DNA of 64,000 nt from Leuctra nigra (Eukaryota > Arthropoda > Insecta > Plecoptera > Leuctridae). Below are positions 43,385-54,747 of the stretch, piece by piece (position 1 is the stretch's first letter; each line of letters opens with the position of its first letter). Below the pieces are notes generated by a model. That model did no database searches and was not told where the DNA came from. It was given only the letters and a program-made list of their open reading frames with translations. A program made the translations under genes and the position numbers. Location: the NCBI GenBank assembly GCA_934045905.1, contig OW203768.1, positions 25,945,060 through 26,009,059 on the forward strand, given 5' to 3'.

Positions 43385-44286
43385 TCATATTTTGTTAATT
43401 AAACCCGACCTATGAAGATATTTAAAAACTTTGTCTATGCTCTTGTCTGCATTTTCTAAAACTTTTGAAATATTGTCTTCGATTTGTAGCTGTCTCCTTA
43501 GTTGTCTATACTTGGCACAATCTATTAAAATGTGGCGTACTGTTAAAATTGTATCACATGTATCACATTTTGGTGGGATTTTTTCAGGAGTGAACAGATA
43601 AGAGTGGGTTAAAATAGTGTGACCAATTCGAAGACGAGCAAGGACAACTTCTTCTCGACGCTGTGAGCGAATAGAGGAATCCCATGGTTCTACATTTAAT
43701 TTAATTTCCTTCAATTTATTGTTTACTTCCGCATCCCACATGTCTTGAAATTTGTGTTTAATTATCTGTTTAAAATGTGCCTTTATATCTATATTTAAAA
43801 CTCTCTGGTCATCTTTATTTGTTCTTTCTGCCCCTGCTTTAGCCGCTCTATCTGCTAACTCGTTCCCTACGATTCCCGAGTGTCCAGGAACCCAGCATAG
43901 CACTACACTGACATCTTGCAAGGCAAGGGCGGTCAGGATTGTCTGGATCTCCTGGACAAGGTAGTTCGTAGGGTAGGTACATGATTTTCAAAGCTTGAAG
44001 GAGCTAAGCGAGTCTGTGAATATTATACATTTATTTTCAGGGCGGTATTCGATGTGTTGCAGAGATTTCAGTATGGCAAACAACTCAGCAGTAAATACAC
44101 TACATAATGGATGGAGTTTAAAAGAGTACGATATGGCATGTTTAGAGATAAAAGCACTTCCTACAGCGTTATTTAGTTTTGATCCGTCCGTAAAGTATTG
44201 CACAAAGCCCTCATATTCTGAACACAATATTAAAAACTTTTGTTGATACACAGCTGCAGACGTGCAATCCTTGCTATCATGATTAA
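43385..44286 (-). pseudogene. RNase H and C-terminal domain of the minus-strand LINE
   Basis: From 44251: FVQYFTDGSKLNNAVGSAF, FTAELFAIL and IFTDSLSS, which are the first three acidic positions of RNase H. A frameshift near 43930-43990 follows. From 43921: CWVPGHSGIVGNELADRAAK carries the histidine and last aspartate. The tail includes CDTCDTILTVRHILIDC. It is separated from its RT by the insertion at 44292-46464 and joins it in frame when that is removed. Confidence 0.85.
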
Positions 44287-44291
44287 GATAA

Positions 44292-46464
44292 TTTTTTTTT
44301 TTTTTTTTTTATTTTTTTATTTATTTAGAAAAGTACAAATTACATATTATTGTAGCCCCGCTAAACCAATAGGATGGCTTGTCTGCGGGGCTACACACTA
44401 ATTATAAACACAATAAAAAACACTTAATACACTAAAAAAAACTAAAAATACATTTATAATACACTCAAGGGAAGAATGCACATGTACAGTGACAAATATT
44501 CAAAAACTATATATACTAATTTCAGCAATCAAGGGAAATTATGCATTTGGAAGATTTGAAAGATTCTCGGAGACCCATTTTCTAATGATATTTTTAACAT
44601 CTGATATTTTCTTCAAATTTCTTAATTCATGAGGAAGCATATTAAAATAATGAGGAATTAATGATTTTCTGTTTTGCAAACCGTATGAATTATAATGTAA
44701 ACTTGGGGCCACATATCTATCTTTATTTCTAGTACCATAATTATGTTGCACTGGTATTTTATGATCTTGTATGTAATAATTTGTTAGAAGGAAAGTATAA
44801 ACATGAATTTGTTTTACTGAGAACAATTTGCAATCTCTTTCCCGTATTACCTTGTCCGGCCAAATAATTTTATATATTCTTTTCTGTATATTGTCTATTT
44901 TATTAAGGTATGAATCAGTCGTATGCCCCCAAGCCAAAATGCCATATCTGATTATAGATTCAACTAATGCCAAATATACTGTAATTAATGTTTTATGGTT
45001 AACGTATGGTTTTAAAGTTCTAATACTATACATTCCAGACCTCAATTTTCGACACACTTGCTCGATGTGGGCATTCCATTTAAATTTACTGTCTATGATA
45101 AGTCCCAAATAAACTAACTCTTCAGTATTTACTATCTTAATTTTGCATGTACAGTCAGATCGATTTGAGGAGGTGGATTGTAAGTTGAAATTACGGTGAA
45201 TGCAAGCATAGTCATGACAAATGAGTCTAACTTCCTCTACTGATTTAAATGGAGAATGAATATGCATTACTTTAGTTTTGCTGCTATTAATAGTTAGTCC
45301 ATTATCATGAGCCCACCGCAAGACATTTGTAAAATCAGCTTGTAAATACTCATTAGCTACTGAGAAGTGCTTATGGACTGCCACAATTGCAGTATCATCT
45401 GCGTACAAAAATATCGAACTTCTATTTACCACATTCAACATGTCGTTTACATATAATAAGTATAATAATGGACCTAAAATTGAACCTTGGGGTACGCCTG
45501 ATTTGATAGGTTCAAGTTTGCTAAAAACTGTACCAAGTTTTACAGTCATAAATCTATTTGAAACATAATCGCGGAACCAATTAAGAACTGGACCTCTTAT
45601 TCCCACCCTTTCCAAAGCACATATTAACTTATCATGTAATAAGGTGTCAAAGGCTTTGGAAAAATCAATGAACACAGCCACAACACATAGATTCTTGTCC
45701 AGTGCGCTGTAAATTACATCTGAAAAATCATTCAGAAGTTGGCCAGTGCTTTTTCCTTTTTGGAAACCATATTGCTTTGAACTAATCAAATTAAAGGTAT
45801 TTAAATAATTCATAATCTGGTCAGCTACGTGCCGCTCCATTATTTTATCTATTGCTGGAAGGATTGCGATAGGACGATAGTTTTTGAAACATTTGTGATC
45901 GCCACCCTTAAATATTGGTCGCAAAATTGATTGTTTAAGCAAAGTAGGTATGGTGGCAAACTGAAACGAGAGATTAATAAATTTTGAAATTACAGGGCAA
46001 ATTTCATCTGCTACTAATTTTAAATCTTTAAACCTTATTTTGTCTATACCAGGACTTTTATTTGCGTCAAACGACACAATTATTTTATAAATCGATTCTG
46101 GCGTGGCACGAATATAATACATTGAAGTATTAGTATTTGTTTCCTCCTTAGCAATGGTCCGAATGTTGCAATCATGTTTAATTGATTCAACTCCTTCCAC
46201 AAATGTAGTTACAAACTCCTCGACAATTGTCACAGGCTCATAAACACCTCCCAAATGCTTGAAAATAACGTCGTCAACTGATCGTTGCTGCTTTTTCCCT
46301 ATTATTGTGTTTATTTCTTTCCAAGTTTTCTTAATATCAAATTAACATTGTTCAAAGCGGTTTCTATAGAAATCAAATTTAGCCTTGCAAAGTTTCTTGT
46401 TGATTGCATTTCTCTGTTCCCTATATTGTTTCCTATATTCTAAGTTAGATTTAGAAAGTGATAT
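44292..46464 (-). mobile_element. 5'-truncated Jockey/CR1-like LINE nested in the minus-strand LINE
   Basis: It has a poly(A) tail (T-run at 44292-44310 on plus) and lies between GATAA at 44287-44291 and GATAA at 46465-46469. Excising it restores the reading frame of the host LINE, which supports these ends. The 5' end is inside ORF2, upstream of the RT, so the endonuclease is absent. Confidence 0.85.
44539..46254 (-). pseudogene. RT and C-terminal region of the nested LINE (571 open codons)
   Basis: The open frame covers the RT: NKSPGIDKIRFKDLKLV, KNYRPIAILPAIDKIMER, GFQKGKST, FIDFSKAFD, SGVPQGSILGPLLYLLYVND and YADDTAIV, followed by the thumb and a C-terminal tail. Upstream codons to 46460 (KQYREQRNAINKKLCKAKFD) belong to the same protein, but a stop at about 46340 separates them. 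The catalytic aspartates are present. Without endonuclease and a promoter it is dead by truncation. Confidence 0.85.
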
Positions 46465-47975
46465 GATAAGTGATACATTTTGGACATTTCATCTGCCAAG
46501 GAGGTGTGGAGCTAAAATCTACTGGATATGTTCTAGGTAGCATAAAATCAGAATCGATTAAAAACTGATTAAAACGGATGCCTTTCGGTAAAGTTGATGA
46601 CGGTTTAGCATTGTAAAGGGGCTCAAATCTTGGTGCAAACAATGGTTGGTATGTTGGATGCTTTTTCATACAGTAAACTTTGGATGCGTAGCTGCTAAGA
46701 AGGTATTTACGTCGTAATTTAAGAGGGGGTTCTGAGGCTTCACAATATAGACTTTCAACACGACTAGTCCGGAGGGCTCCGATGGCTAGCCGTATTCCTG
46801 CGTTATGTATAGTATTTAAAGGCTTTAGGTAGGATTCTCTTGCCGAGTCATACACTACGCATCCATAATCTAATTTTGATCTTATTAAAGCTCTGTACAT
46901 TCTCAACATGACCGTCCTGTCAGCTCCCCATGTGGATCCACTTAAATACCTCATTAGGTTTAAGGACTTGGCGCATTTTGTCTTTAGGTATGCAATGTGT
47001 GCCTTCCAGTTTAATTTTACGTCCAGAAATAAACCCAAAAATTTAACTGTTTGCTAGTATGGGAGGAGCGTGCCATTTAGGTATAGATCAGGGTCAGGAA
47101 ACAAGCCTCTGAGACGGGAAAAATGCATGCATGTAGTCTTTGTGCTGGAAAAGGTAAACCCCTTCGATGATGCAAACTTCTGTAGTGCATTGATCGTGAT
47201 TTGAATCTGTCTGGCTGCCGTTGCAAGCCTCGCAGATTTGCAGCAGATTGTAAGATCATCTACGAAGAGCGATGCCAAAACCGAGGACTTAATGCAATCA
47301 GCGATGCCGTTAATTGCAATGGCAAATAACGTGACACTAATTACTGACCCTTGAGGGATTCCATTTTCCTGAATAAAACTGTCAGATAAAACATTGCCAA
47401 TTCGAACACGAAAACGGCAGTTCGACATAAAATTTATAATAAAAGATGACAGATGACCCACAAAACCCCATGTATGCAAGGTTTTTAAAATGTTAAAACG
47501 CCATGTAGTGTCATAGGCTTTCTCAAGATCAAAATATACTGCTAAAATATGCTGTTTGTTTAAAAATGCACCCTGAATAAAACTCTCCATGCGAATAAGA
47601 TGATCGAGGGTGTTTCTATTTCGTCTGAAACCAGACTGTACTGTGCAGAGCAGAATTTGACGTTCTAACCACCAACCAAGTCGGCGGTTAATCATCCTCT
47701 CCATTGTCTTACACAGACAACTGGTCATAGAAATAGGACGATAGCTCGATGGAATGCGCTTGTCTTTACCTTGTTTTAAAATAGGAATCTGGATCGCCTC
47801 CCTCCACTCATCTGGGAAATAGTCGTTCACCCAGATAAAATTAAAAAATTGTAGCAGGTAGCCCAATGCTTCAGATGAAAGATGCTGGAGAAAATGATTG
47901 TGAATTCTGTCGACTCCTGGCGATGTGCCTTTACATGATGATATTGCGTGCTCTAATTCCCAAATACTAAATAGA
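46465..47975 (-). pseudogene. Reverse transcriptase of the minus-strand LINE
   Basis: From about 47975: IWELEHAISSCKGTSPGVDR, SYRPISMTSCLCKTMERM, VYFDLEKAYDTTWR, ENGIPQGSVIS and FVDDLTI. After a frameshift near 47050, FLDVKLNWKAHI leads into the thumb and ends at PPWQMKC...CITY (46470). It aligns throughout with the RT of the first LINE family, including the FVDD box. Confidence 0.9.
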
Positions 47976-48424
47976 CCCCCCGACGGCTGCCACCTTATCG
48001 CGGTGGTGGGGTTTGTGTTGGCCAACGATCCATTGCAGCTACGCCGGTGAGCATATGCTCATGTGTAAGGGCTACCCATGCCGGACAGGTCAGTGGTGAG
48101 GTCCAGACAAAGAGCAGCCAGGGTTGGCTTAACCATGTCCTCCCTTGAATTTGCGGTCCCCATCGGGCCGGCCTTCCCCCTCGAGATGGTGATCCCCCTG
48201 AAATCGGGTTCCGCCGGCCCGAATCCTCACACCCCCCGGTCCGTTCCCATTCCGGCCTGGCCTTCCCACCAGTGCTAGACTCTCCCGGATCGGGCTCGTT
48301 AGGTCAACCCCCTCCCAATGTCCTCCACTTAATTCAACAAAGTTTAAAGTAAAATAATTAATGTGCGCAATATAACCTCGTCGTTGACGCGCCGTTAAAC
48401 CCTATTAATCTAATCTAATCTAAT
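47976..48424 (+). mobile_element. SINE copy 6, in the minus-strand LINE
   Basis: It starts CCCCCCGACGGCTGCC and ends with the stem-loop and (TAATC)n tail. No target duplication is evident. Compared with the related LINE, about 80 codons of host ORF2 (between the 'SSQVWDK' and 'FTFWEL' positions) are missing at this point, so the insertion is associated with a target deletion of about 240 bp. Confidence 0.9.
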
Positions 48425-49542
48425 CATACTTTTTTGGAGGAGGTGTAATGTGTAATGGTCGATACATAGGTGTTCCAGGATACCTTCTTTGCCTGCACTA
48501 TTGTCCTACGTGCAACCGCTCTGAGTTGTTTAAAAATATCTAAGTTAGCGTTCGATGGAGTTCTGTTAAAATTTCTGAGGGCTCTCTTTATGTTGCGGAT
48601 GGCTTCACCACATTCCTCAGTCCACCAAGGAACTGGGATACGTCTTGGTTTGCTTGATATTGTGGGAATGCTCTCCTCCGCAGCAGCTATAATTGTATTT
48701 GTAATAAAATCAACTTTGGATTGTACATCAGGATGGTGTACCGAGTCTTTTAAGTCAGCCAAGCCAGTGAAGAGTTTCCAATTTGCGCGACAAATATTCC
48801 AGCGACTGCTGTTTCCCGGGTTTTGGATGCCACAAGTAATGTTTAAAATTATCGGGAAATAGTCGCTGTTGCACAGGTCGTCGTGGACATAAAAATTGAA
48901 CATAGGTGCTACAGTTGGAGTACATACACACATGTTAATTGCGGAGAACTCTCCATTGTAAGCATTGAAACGAGTTTTCTCACCATTATTTAAAATAATA
49001 AGATCATGGTCATTGAAAATTTCTTCAAAAGACGGCCTCTCCCATTAAAATCCGCCATCGTATCACCCCAGAGTGCGTTGTGTGCGTTAAAATCACCCAA
49101 TAGGACGATGGGCCGGGGAAGTTGAGATATAAGATTATTTATATTATGTTTGGTCACCGGGGCCCACTCTGGGAGGTAGATATTACAGAAGGTAATAGGC
49201 TGAAGGATATGGACTCGGACTGCAATTGCTTGTAAAGGGGTGGTTAAAGGAATGTTATTTGAACAAAGCCTATCTGCAACAGCTGTGGCTACACCACCCT
49301 GTGCTCTGCTACCCGATAGGTCGTCAAATCTATATAAAGTAAAATTCCTTAAAGTTGGTGCGTCCGTGTTTAAAATGTGTCTCTTGAAGAAATAAAATGC
49401 CTGGGTTAAAATGTGATACTAAAAGTTTCATCTCTTCTCTATGCTGACTAAAACCATTACAATTCCATTGTATGAGATCTAAATGCTGACTAGGCTGACT
49501 AGATGTGTGTTGAGAATGGCTACCATTTGGTGTGCTAGCCAT
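48425..49542 (-). pseudogene. ORF2 N-terminus and endonuclease of the minus-strand LINE
   Basis: It begins ATGGCTAGC at 49542. HLDLIQWNCNGF, LFLQETHFKHG, then in other frames LGDFNAHNALWGD and CNSDYFPI mark the APE-type endonuclease. A linker with PVPWWTEECGEAI matches PVPWWNEACAQAI of the first family. At least two frameshifts lie between 49330 and 48930. The H of the usual SDH motif reads Y here. Confidence 0.8.
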
Positions 49543-49930
49543 TCTCGCTGTGGTTAGACGCGGTGTTGACCGCGCCGACTTCCATTTGCTCTTCCGTTGA
49601 GCGAACTGGCTCCTTGCTCAACGTTTGCTTCTTGGCCAAACTTTCCTGATCCAAACTGATGCTGGACGAAGTTCTTACCAACTTGCGCGGCTTTTGAGAG
49701 AGTGGTTTTTGGGATTTTGTTACTTCATTTTCATTTACTTTTGTGGTTAATTTGTTGTTTTGTTGTTTTAATTGTTCATTTTCTTTTTGTAGGTTCTTAA
49801 TTTGTTCGCCTTGTTCTTCAATTTTCTTTGTTTGTTCGTCAATTTTTGCCATCATATCGTCTTGACGGGATAGACGTTGTTGCATCATGCACATAATGTT
49901 TTTGAGGTCCGTTGCTTCTACTTGTGATTG

Positions 49931-50016
49931 CCCCACCAATGGACTGCCACCTTGACGTGGTGGTGGGGCTTAAGGGGCCGGCTCACATACGAGTTGGCCC
50001 CAACCAAGTGCAGTCC
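49931..50016 (+). ncRNA. HDV-like ribozyme, best-paired example
   Basis: All helices pair: P1 CCCCAC/GUGGGG (6 bp, perfect), P2 GGACUGC/GCAGUCC (7 bp), P3 CACC/GGUG with loop UUGACGU, P4 GGGGCCGGCUC/GAGUUGGCCCC (11 bp with two G-U). J4/2 is AACCAAGU, with a cytosine at the expected catalytic place. P4 differs in sequence from the LINE P4 yet still pairs. Strand order P1, P2, P3, P3', P1', P4, P4', P2' is that of the HDV family. Confidence 0.8.
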
Positions 50017-50318
50017 AGGGTCGACCTAGTCCCATGCCCTCCCCAAATTCGCGGGCCCCTCGGGCCGACCTCCCCTTTGAGATGGTGATCCCCCTGAAAT
50101 CGAGTCCCACCGGCCCGAAGCTCTCCACCCCCAGGTCTGTCCCCATTCCGACCTGGCTTTCCCACCAGTTTCAGACTCCCCCAGATCGGGCCCGTTAGGT
50201 CGACCCCTCCCGATGTCCCCCACTTAGTGCAACAAAGTTAAAAGTTAAAATTAATGTGCGCAATATAACCTCGTCGACGCCGTTAAACTCGCCGTTAAAC
50301 TCTAATAATCAATCAAAT
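49931..50318 (+). mobile_element. SINE copy 7, with LINE-type ribozyme head
   Basis: 388 bp with a perfect 10-bp duplication CTTGTGATTG (49921-49930 and 50319-50328). The body is the SINE body, but the head is GGACTGCC...GCAGTCC like the LINE and not like the GGCTGCC...GCAGCT of its siblings. The 3' stem-loop is rearranged (GTCGACGCCGTTAAAC repeated). It bridges the LINE and the other SINEs. Confidence 0.92.
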
Positions 50319-51325
50319 CTTGTGATTGTGATTGCGGTTGTTCTTTCGTCGTCGATACCGCAGCCTCGGAATAGGTCTTACTTGATTTGGAGACGATTGG
50401 ATATAACTGATGGTATCTCCGCTTAGCTTCTTGGATGGATAGCTTGTCTCTGGTTATTAATTCCATCATTTTCTTTTCTCTTTGCCAAACGGGACAGTCT
50501 CGTGACCAGGATGGATGATCGCCCTCACAGTTGGTGCACGCAGCTGGCTTATCGCATGGCCCGTCATTATGATTGCCTGGTGTTCCACAGTTCTCACATG
50601 CTTGTTCCTTCTGACATGTTTGCTTTACATGGCCAAAGTGTTGACATTTCAGACATCGGACGGGATTGGGGATGTGCAATTTCACAGGCAGTCGGATGAA
50701 GCCTGCAAAGATGTATTCTGGTAGAGTAGTGGTATCGAATGTTAGAATTAGTAGTGGAGTGGGACTTACCACACCACTTTTTTTTGGTAGTAATTCTTTT
50801 AACTTCGGTGACATTTTGTGAAGCTAGTTCCGATAGAAGCTCTTCAGCAGTGTAATTCAGTAGATCATGGGAATAAACAACTCCTTTAGTGATGTTGAGG
50901 GATTGGTGAGGAGTGATTTTAATAGGAAATGTTCCTAAGATCGTTAGTGATGCCAGTCGTTGCGCTTGCTCTTTGCTTGACGTTTCAAGAAGGAGCGAGC
51001 CATCCTTCAATCTTTTGACTTGTTTAACTGGCCCTATATATTGTTTAACGAAACCGTTTATCTTAAACAGGGAGATGTTGTTGAACGACTGGTTTTTCTC
51101 GGTTCTAGTGATAATGAAGAACGAAGGATTTCTCGGGATTATTTGTTGTACACGATTCAGATGTATAGGATCATCAAATAATGATGGTATATTATCATCA
51201 GATAATGGTGGTTGAGATTGAGTATTCTTGTTACGGGGGGATTGAACAGATTTAGAATTTTCTGTATTGGGGGCGAAATCTTCTCCTACTTGCATAGGAA
51301 TAGGTAATTCATTACTGGACTGCAT

Positions 51326-51745
51326 GGTTAATTGTCCACCGACAATAAACGGCACTAAAATGCCTGGCCCTCCCAGGCCAGTAACTTCAATAACAATAAG
51401 TACTATTAAATAATATTGAAAATAACAGTAAAGATGAAAAATAAATGAAAGATAAGTAATGAAAGATGCGTATAGGACACACAAGAAGCCTAGCCCTCCC
51501 GGGCTAGAACGGCACAATAAATAAAAATAAATTAATACTTCCTTAAAGTATGGCAAAAGTGAAATAAAAGAACGAAATAATAATTCAAAAACTACATAAT
51601 TCAAAACAACTGTTCAGCTAAACATCGTTGTATAGCTGAGTAATGCTGGTTTGAAAAACAATGTTATCGCTAAGCAACCGATAGTCGATGTAAACAGAGG
51701 AGCTAGTAAACACGTCCGTTTTCGACGAAGGTTGAAGAGAGAATG
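51326..51745 (-). other. 5' UTR of the minus-strand LINE
   Basis: About 420 nt. It contains two G-rich inverted motifs, TAGCCCGGGAGGGCTA and CTGGCCTGGGAGGGCCAG, each a hairpin. No HDV-like head was seen. The frame that runs through here into ORF1 has no support before 51325. Confidence 0.55.
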
Positions 51746-52700
51746 TCACACATGGAGTATGTTCTCGACCACAAATCGAGCTTTGAAATATGGAAAGTAT
51801 TGGAAACGACGTTCGAAAGGAAGGGGCCAGTCAACTTCTGTTTGCGGAAAAAGTTACTGTTATTGAATTCGTCAAAGTATGACTTGGTAAAACATTTTTT
51901 ACTGTTCGATAGGCTTGTCCGTGAACTTAAATCTACTGGTGCGACGTTTTACTGGTGGATCTTTTACTGACAATGCCATGTGAGTACGATGCAGTAGTGC
52001 AGCACTGGAAACCTTGTCAGCGGAAAATCTTACTCTGGCTTTCGTAAAAAATCGTCTACTTGAAGAAGAAAGCAAGAGACAAGGGAAGACTGCAGCATGA
52101 ACGAGTAATTCTGAACCGACAATGGTTTTTGCTGCTGGTTTTCGGAAGACACGGTCAACAACGAAGTGCTGAGAGGAACAGTCACTTCAAGTACAAGTGC
52201 TATGGTTGTGGAAAAGTAGGGCACAGGCGTTCGTTTTGCCCAGGAAAGCAAGTAAACGCTCAAGTTGCAGAGAAGATGACGTTTGTCGCAGCTACTGCCA
52301 TGCAACAGAAGAATAGCAGCTTGGGTCACTTGGTATCTCGATTCAGGTGCCTCGCAACACATGTTTAGTGAGGGGAGTAAGCATCTACTCCAAGATGTGG
52401 AAACACTACCGGAATCAGTTTTCATCACTGTTGCGTCGGGAGAAAGAGTTGAAGTCACGAAGAAAGGGAAACTTGTTGTTTGGGTGAACTATGGAGGTAA
52501 ACACACCCAGCTGACCATCGAAGACATTCTGGTAACACCATTCAAGTTTAATCTACTATCAGCTAGCAGGCTGGAATCACGTGCATTCAGAGTAGTATTT
52601 GAGTGTGGAAAAGCTACTATCTGGAAAGACAAGCTGAAGGTGGTTGAAGGAAAGAGAGTCGGTCAGATGTATGAAATAAATTTTATATCATACATTAAAT
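51746..52700 (+). pseudogene. Copia gag C-terminus, zinc knuckle and protease
   Basis: It continues from 43030 across the inserted LINE: SHMEYVLDHKSSFEIWKVLE then FERKGPVN...RLVRELKSTGA, the Copia gag helical domain. After frameshifts comes the knuckle CYGCGKVGHRRSFC (52197-52240), then WYLDSGASQHMF, the retropepsin active site DSG (about 52340). The remaining protease/early integrase linker is open to ~52700, where the next LINE relic starts. Integrase, RT and RNase H of this element are not in the window. Confidence 0.8.
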
Positions 52701-52740
52701 ACCTTACTCTACCTGTTACTCATGAGTGTAGTAAAGTTAG

Positions 52741-53373
52741 ATTAGATTAGATTCATTTTATTTTTTAGCAGTTCTGCTATTAAAATATACATAAATACAT
52801 AAAACACATAAAGTTGAACATTTCATTTTCATTTCATTTTATTTGAAATCACCAACAGAATACAAAATATTCCACAAGTGGGATTTAAAATAACAAAAAT
52901 ATATATATATATATATTTAAACTATGATTAAAGAAGTTACAAGACACAATAAATATTAATAAGCAAGACAAGACATTAAAGCGTAAAAGTAGGTACAACT
53001 ATTCAAATAAACTTAATCTACTATCTGGGCCTGAACATGATCTGTTTTGTTGTAAATGGTTCTAATAATTTCAGCCGAATGATGAAAAATGTCTAAAAAA
53101 TTACCAGTTTGCAAGTTAAATGTATCAAAAGTCGTCATTATTCTATTAATAAAAGCATATTTAAAAACGTTGATTCTACTTTTGTGGTTCCGAAACAAAG
53201 TTGTGTGACGAGTCATTCATTGTCAAAAACACAATACAATCAATGTTAAATACATAGATACAATAAAATACATAAATAACATTGGAACAGCAGATAATGA
53301 AAAATGAAAAGGAAATTCAGTCAAAGAAAGAATGAAATATAGGAGGCAGGCTTGTAATATTGCTAGTTATTTG
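52741..53373 (-). mobile_element. LINE 3' ends, at least two short fragments
   Basis: At 52741-52755 a TTAGATTAGATTAGATT run is a reversed (AATCT)n tail, preceded on the minus strand by the hairpin AGCAGAACTGCT. At about 52818-52845 a second tail of (AAATG)-type repeats begins another 3' end. The minus frame at 53216-53013 (RINVFKYAFINRIMTTFDTF) resembles the C-terminal end of a Jockey/CR1-like ORF2. Two overlapping LINE insertions are the simplest reading. Confidence 0.5.
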
Positions 53374-54747
53374 TTAAAAATTGTCCCAAAATCCATACGC
53401 AGTTTTCGATAACAACTTATTTTCTTTAATGAATTTACAACATCCCTTTCTGAATTCATGTGGTGACTCACTATTTCTAATGGTAATAGGGATGCGGTTA
53501 TACAATCTAATACCTTTATGAAAAATGGTATTGTCTATAAATGTAGATGAAGATTTTGGAATTATTGTATTGTCTTTTAACCTTGTATTGTAATTATGAG
53601 TATCCTTAATAATTGTGATTTGTTTACAGAGATAATTTGGAGCAATGCCCTTATGTATTTTAAAAATTAATGTTAATGTATTAAGGATAATACGTTCTTT
53701 AACATTAAGCCATGAAAGTGCTGAACACATATTCTTAATAGAGGTATACCTGTTCACCCACAAAATACTTCTCATGGCCCTGTTTTGCAACTTCTGCAAT
53801 GACTGAATTTCATTTTTATTTAACATAAATAAAACAGAACTACAAAAATCAATGTGAGGCGCAACCAATGACTGATAAATAAGTATCTTTGATTCAATAT
53901 TAAGGCAATGATTTATTCTTCTAAAAAAACCAACTTTCTTAGCTACTTGTTTAATAATGTGTGATCCATGTGATTTAAAATTTAGTTCACTATCAATAAT
54001 TATGCCGAGATATTTGAATTCACTCACAATTTCTACTGGCTGTGAATCAATTTTAAGTTTCAAATTGTTAATTGACGCCAAATTTTTTAAACGATTACTT
54101 TTAGAAGTTATTACCATAGCCTTGGTTTTATTTACATTAAGTTTCATTTTATTGCCTTTGAGCCAAATTTCAACATTATTTAAGTCAGAATTTAAGATTT
54201 CAAATACATCATCAACATTGGTTCCAGAACATGTTATAAGTGCATCATCAGCATACAAATGTATCATACAATCTCTTAGCACATTCACTAGATCATTAAT
54301 ATACAATATAAAGAACATGGGTCCCAATATAGAACCTTGGGGCACTCCTAAAGAATTGTGAAGCAAATCAGAATTACTATTATTATATTTTACAATCTGT
54401 TTTCGAGTATCGAGATAAGACTGTATCCATTTAATTACATTTCCGGAAAATCCGTAACATTTTAGTTTACCAATTAGAATATTCCTGTCAACAGTGTCAA
54501 AAGCTTTTTTTAGGTCCAAAAACACTTCAATGGTTAACTGATTACGATTAATACTTGTTTTCCACTCGTTTATTACCAATTGTAGAGCCGTTTCACTACT
54601 ATGTCTATCCCTAAATCCCGATTGATTATCTACCAAAATCTTATTAGAAGCTAAAAACTGAGAGATTTGATCTTTAACTACATGTTCAAGTATTTTCTCA
54701 AAAACATGAAGTTCTGCGATGTGGGCAATGCAAGAAGTTAAATACAT
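53374..54747 (-). pseudogene. Jockey/CR1-like LINE reverse transcriptase, 5'-truncated
   Basis: 457 open codons: FEKILEHVVKDQISQFL, QSGFRDRHSSETAL, VFLDLKKAFDTVD, SLGVPQGSILGPMFFILYIND, YADDALI, then FKYLGIIIDSELNFKSH and a C-terminal tail. The YADD catalytic box is kept. The frame begins inside the fingers, with no endonuclease upstream. It differs from the nested LINE at 44292-46464, so it is a separate family. Confidence 0.85.

Larger units (their letters stand above)
49535..51325 (-). pseudogene. ORF1 of the minus-strand LINE (interrupted)
   Basis: It starts at the ATG at 51325 (MQSSNELPIPMQV). Conserved pieces include FFIITRTEKNQSFNNISLFK, VKRLKDGSLLLET and LTILGTFPIKITPH, each parallel to the first family's ORF1. 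A frameshift near 50810 follows, then knuckles CLKCQHFGHVKQTC, CENCGTPGNHNDGPC and CTNCEGDHPSWSRDC (50690-50530). SINE copy 7 interrupts it at 49931-50318. The coiled coil (KNLQKENEQLKQQNNKL) and tail follow at 49939-49535. Its stop overlaps the ORF2 start as ATGGCTAG. Confidence 0.85.
43031..51745 (-). mobile_element. Second I-type LINE family, minus strand, inserted in Copia gag
   Basis: An element of about 5.7 kb expanded to 8.7 kb by three later insertions. Its 3' end is at the low coordinate: a tail of TTCAA-type repeats preceded by a GTCGACGCACCGTAAAACC block, a relative of the 3' stem-loop of the other LINE. Its 5' end at 51745 begins CATTCTCTCTTC (minus strand) without a visible ribozyme head. 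It carries ORF1, endonuclease, RT and RNase H, all collinear with the first family but clearly diverged at protein level and broken by frameshifts. An (AAAT)n microsatellite lies in its 3' UTR at 43223-43254. Confidence 0.9.

Noticed and set aside
42409..52745. Complete autonomous Copia element
   Set aside because: Only a putative 5' LTR, primer site, gag and protease are present. Integrase, RT, RNase H and the 3' LTR are missing, and frameshifts occur.
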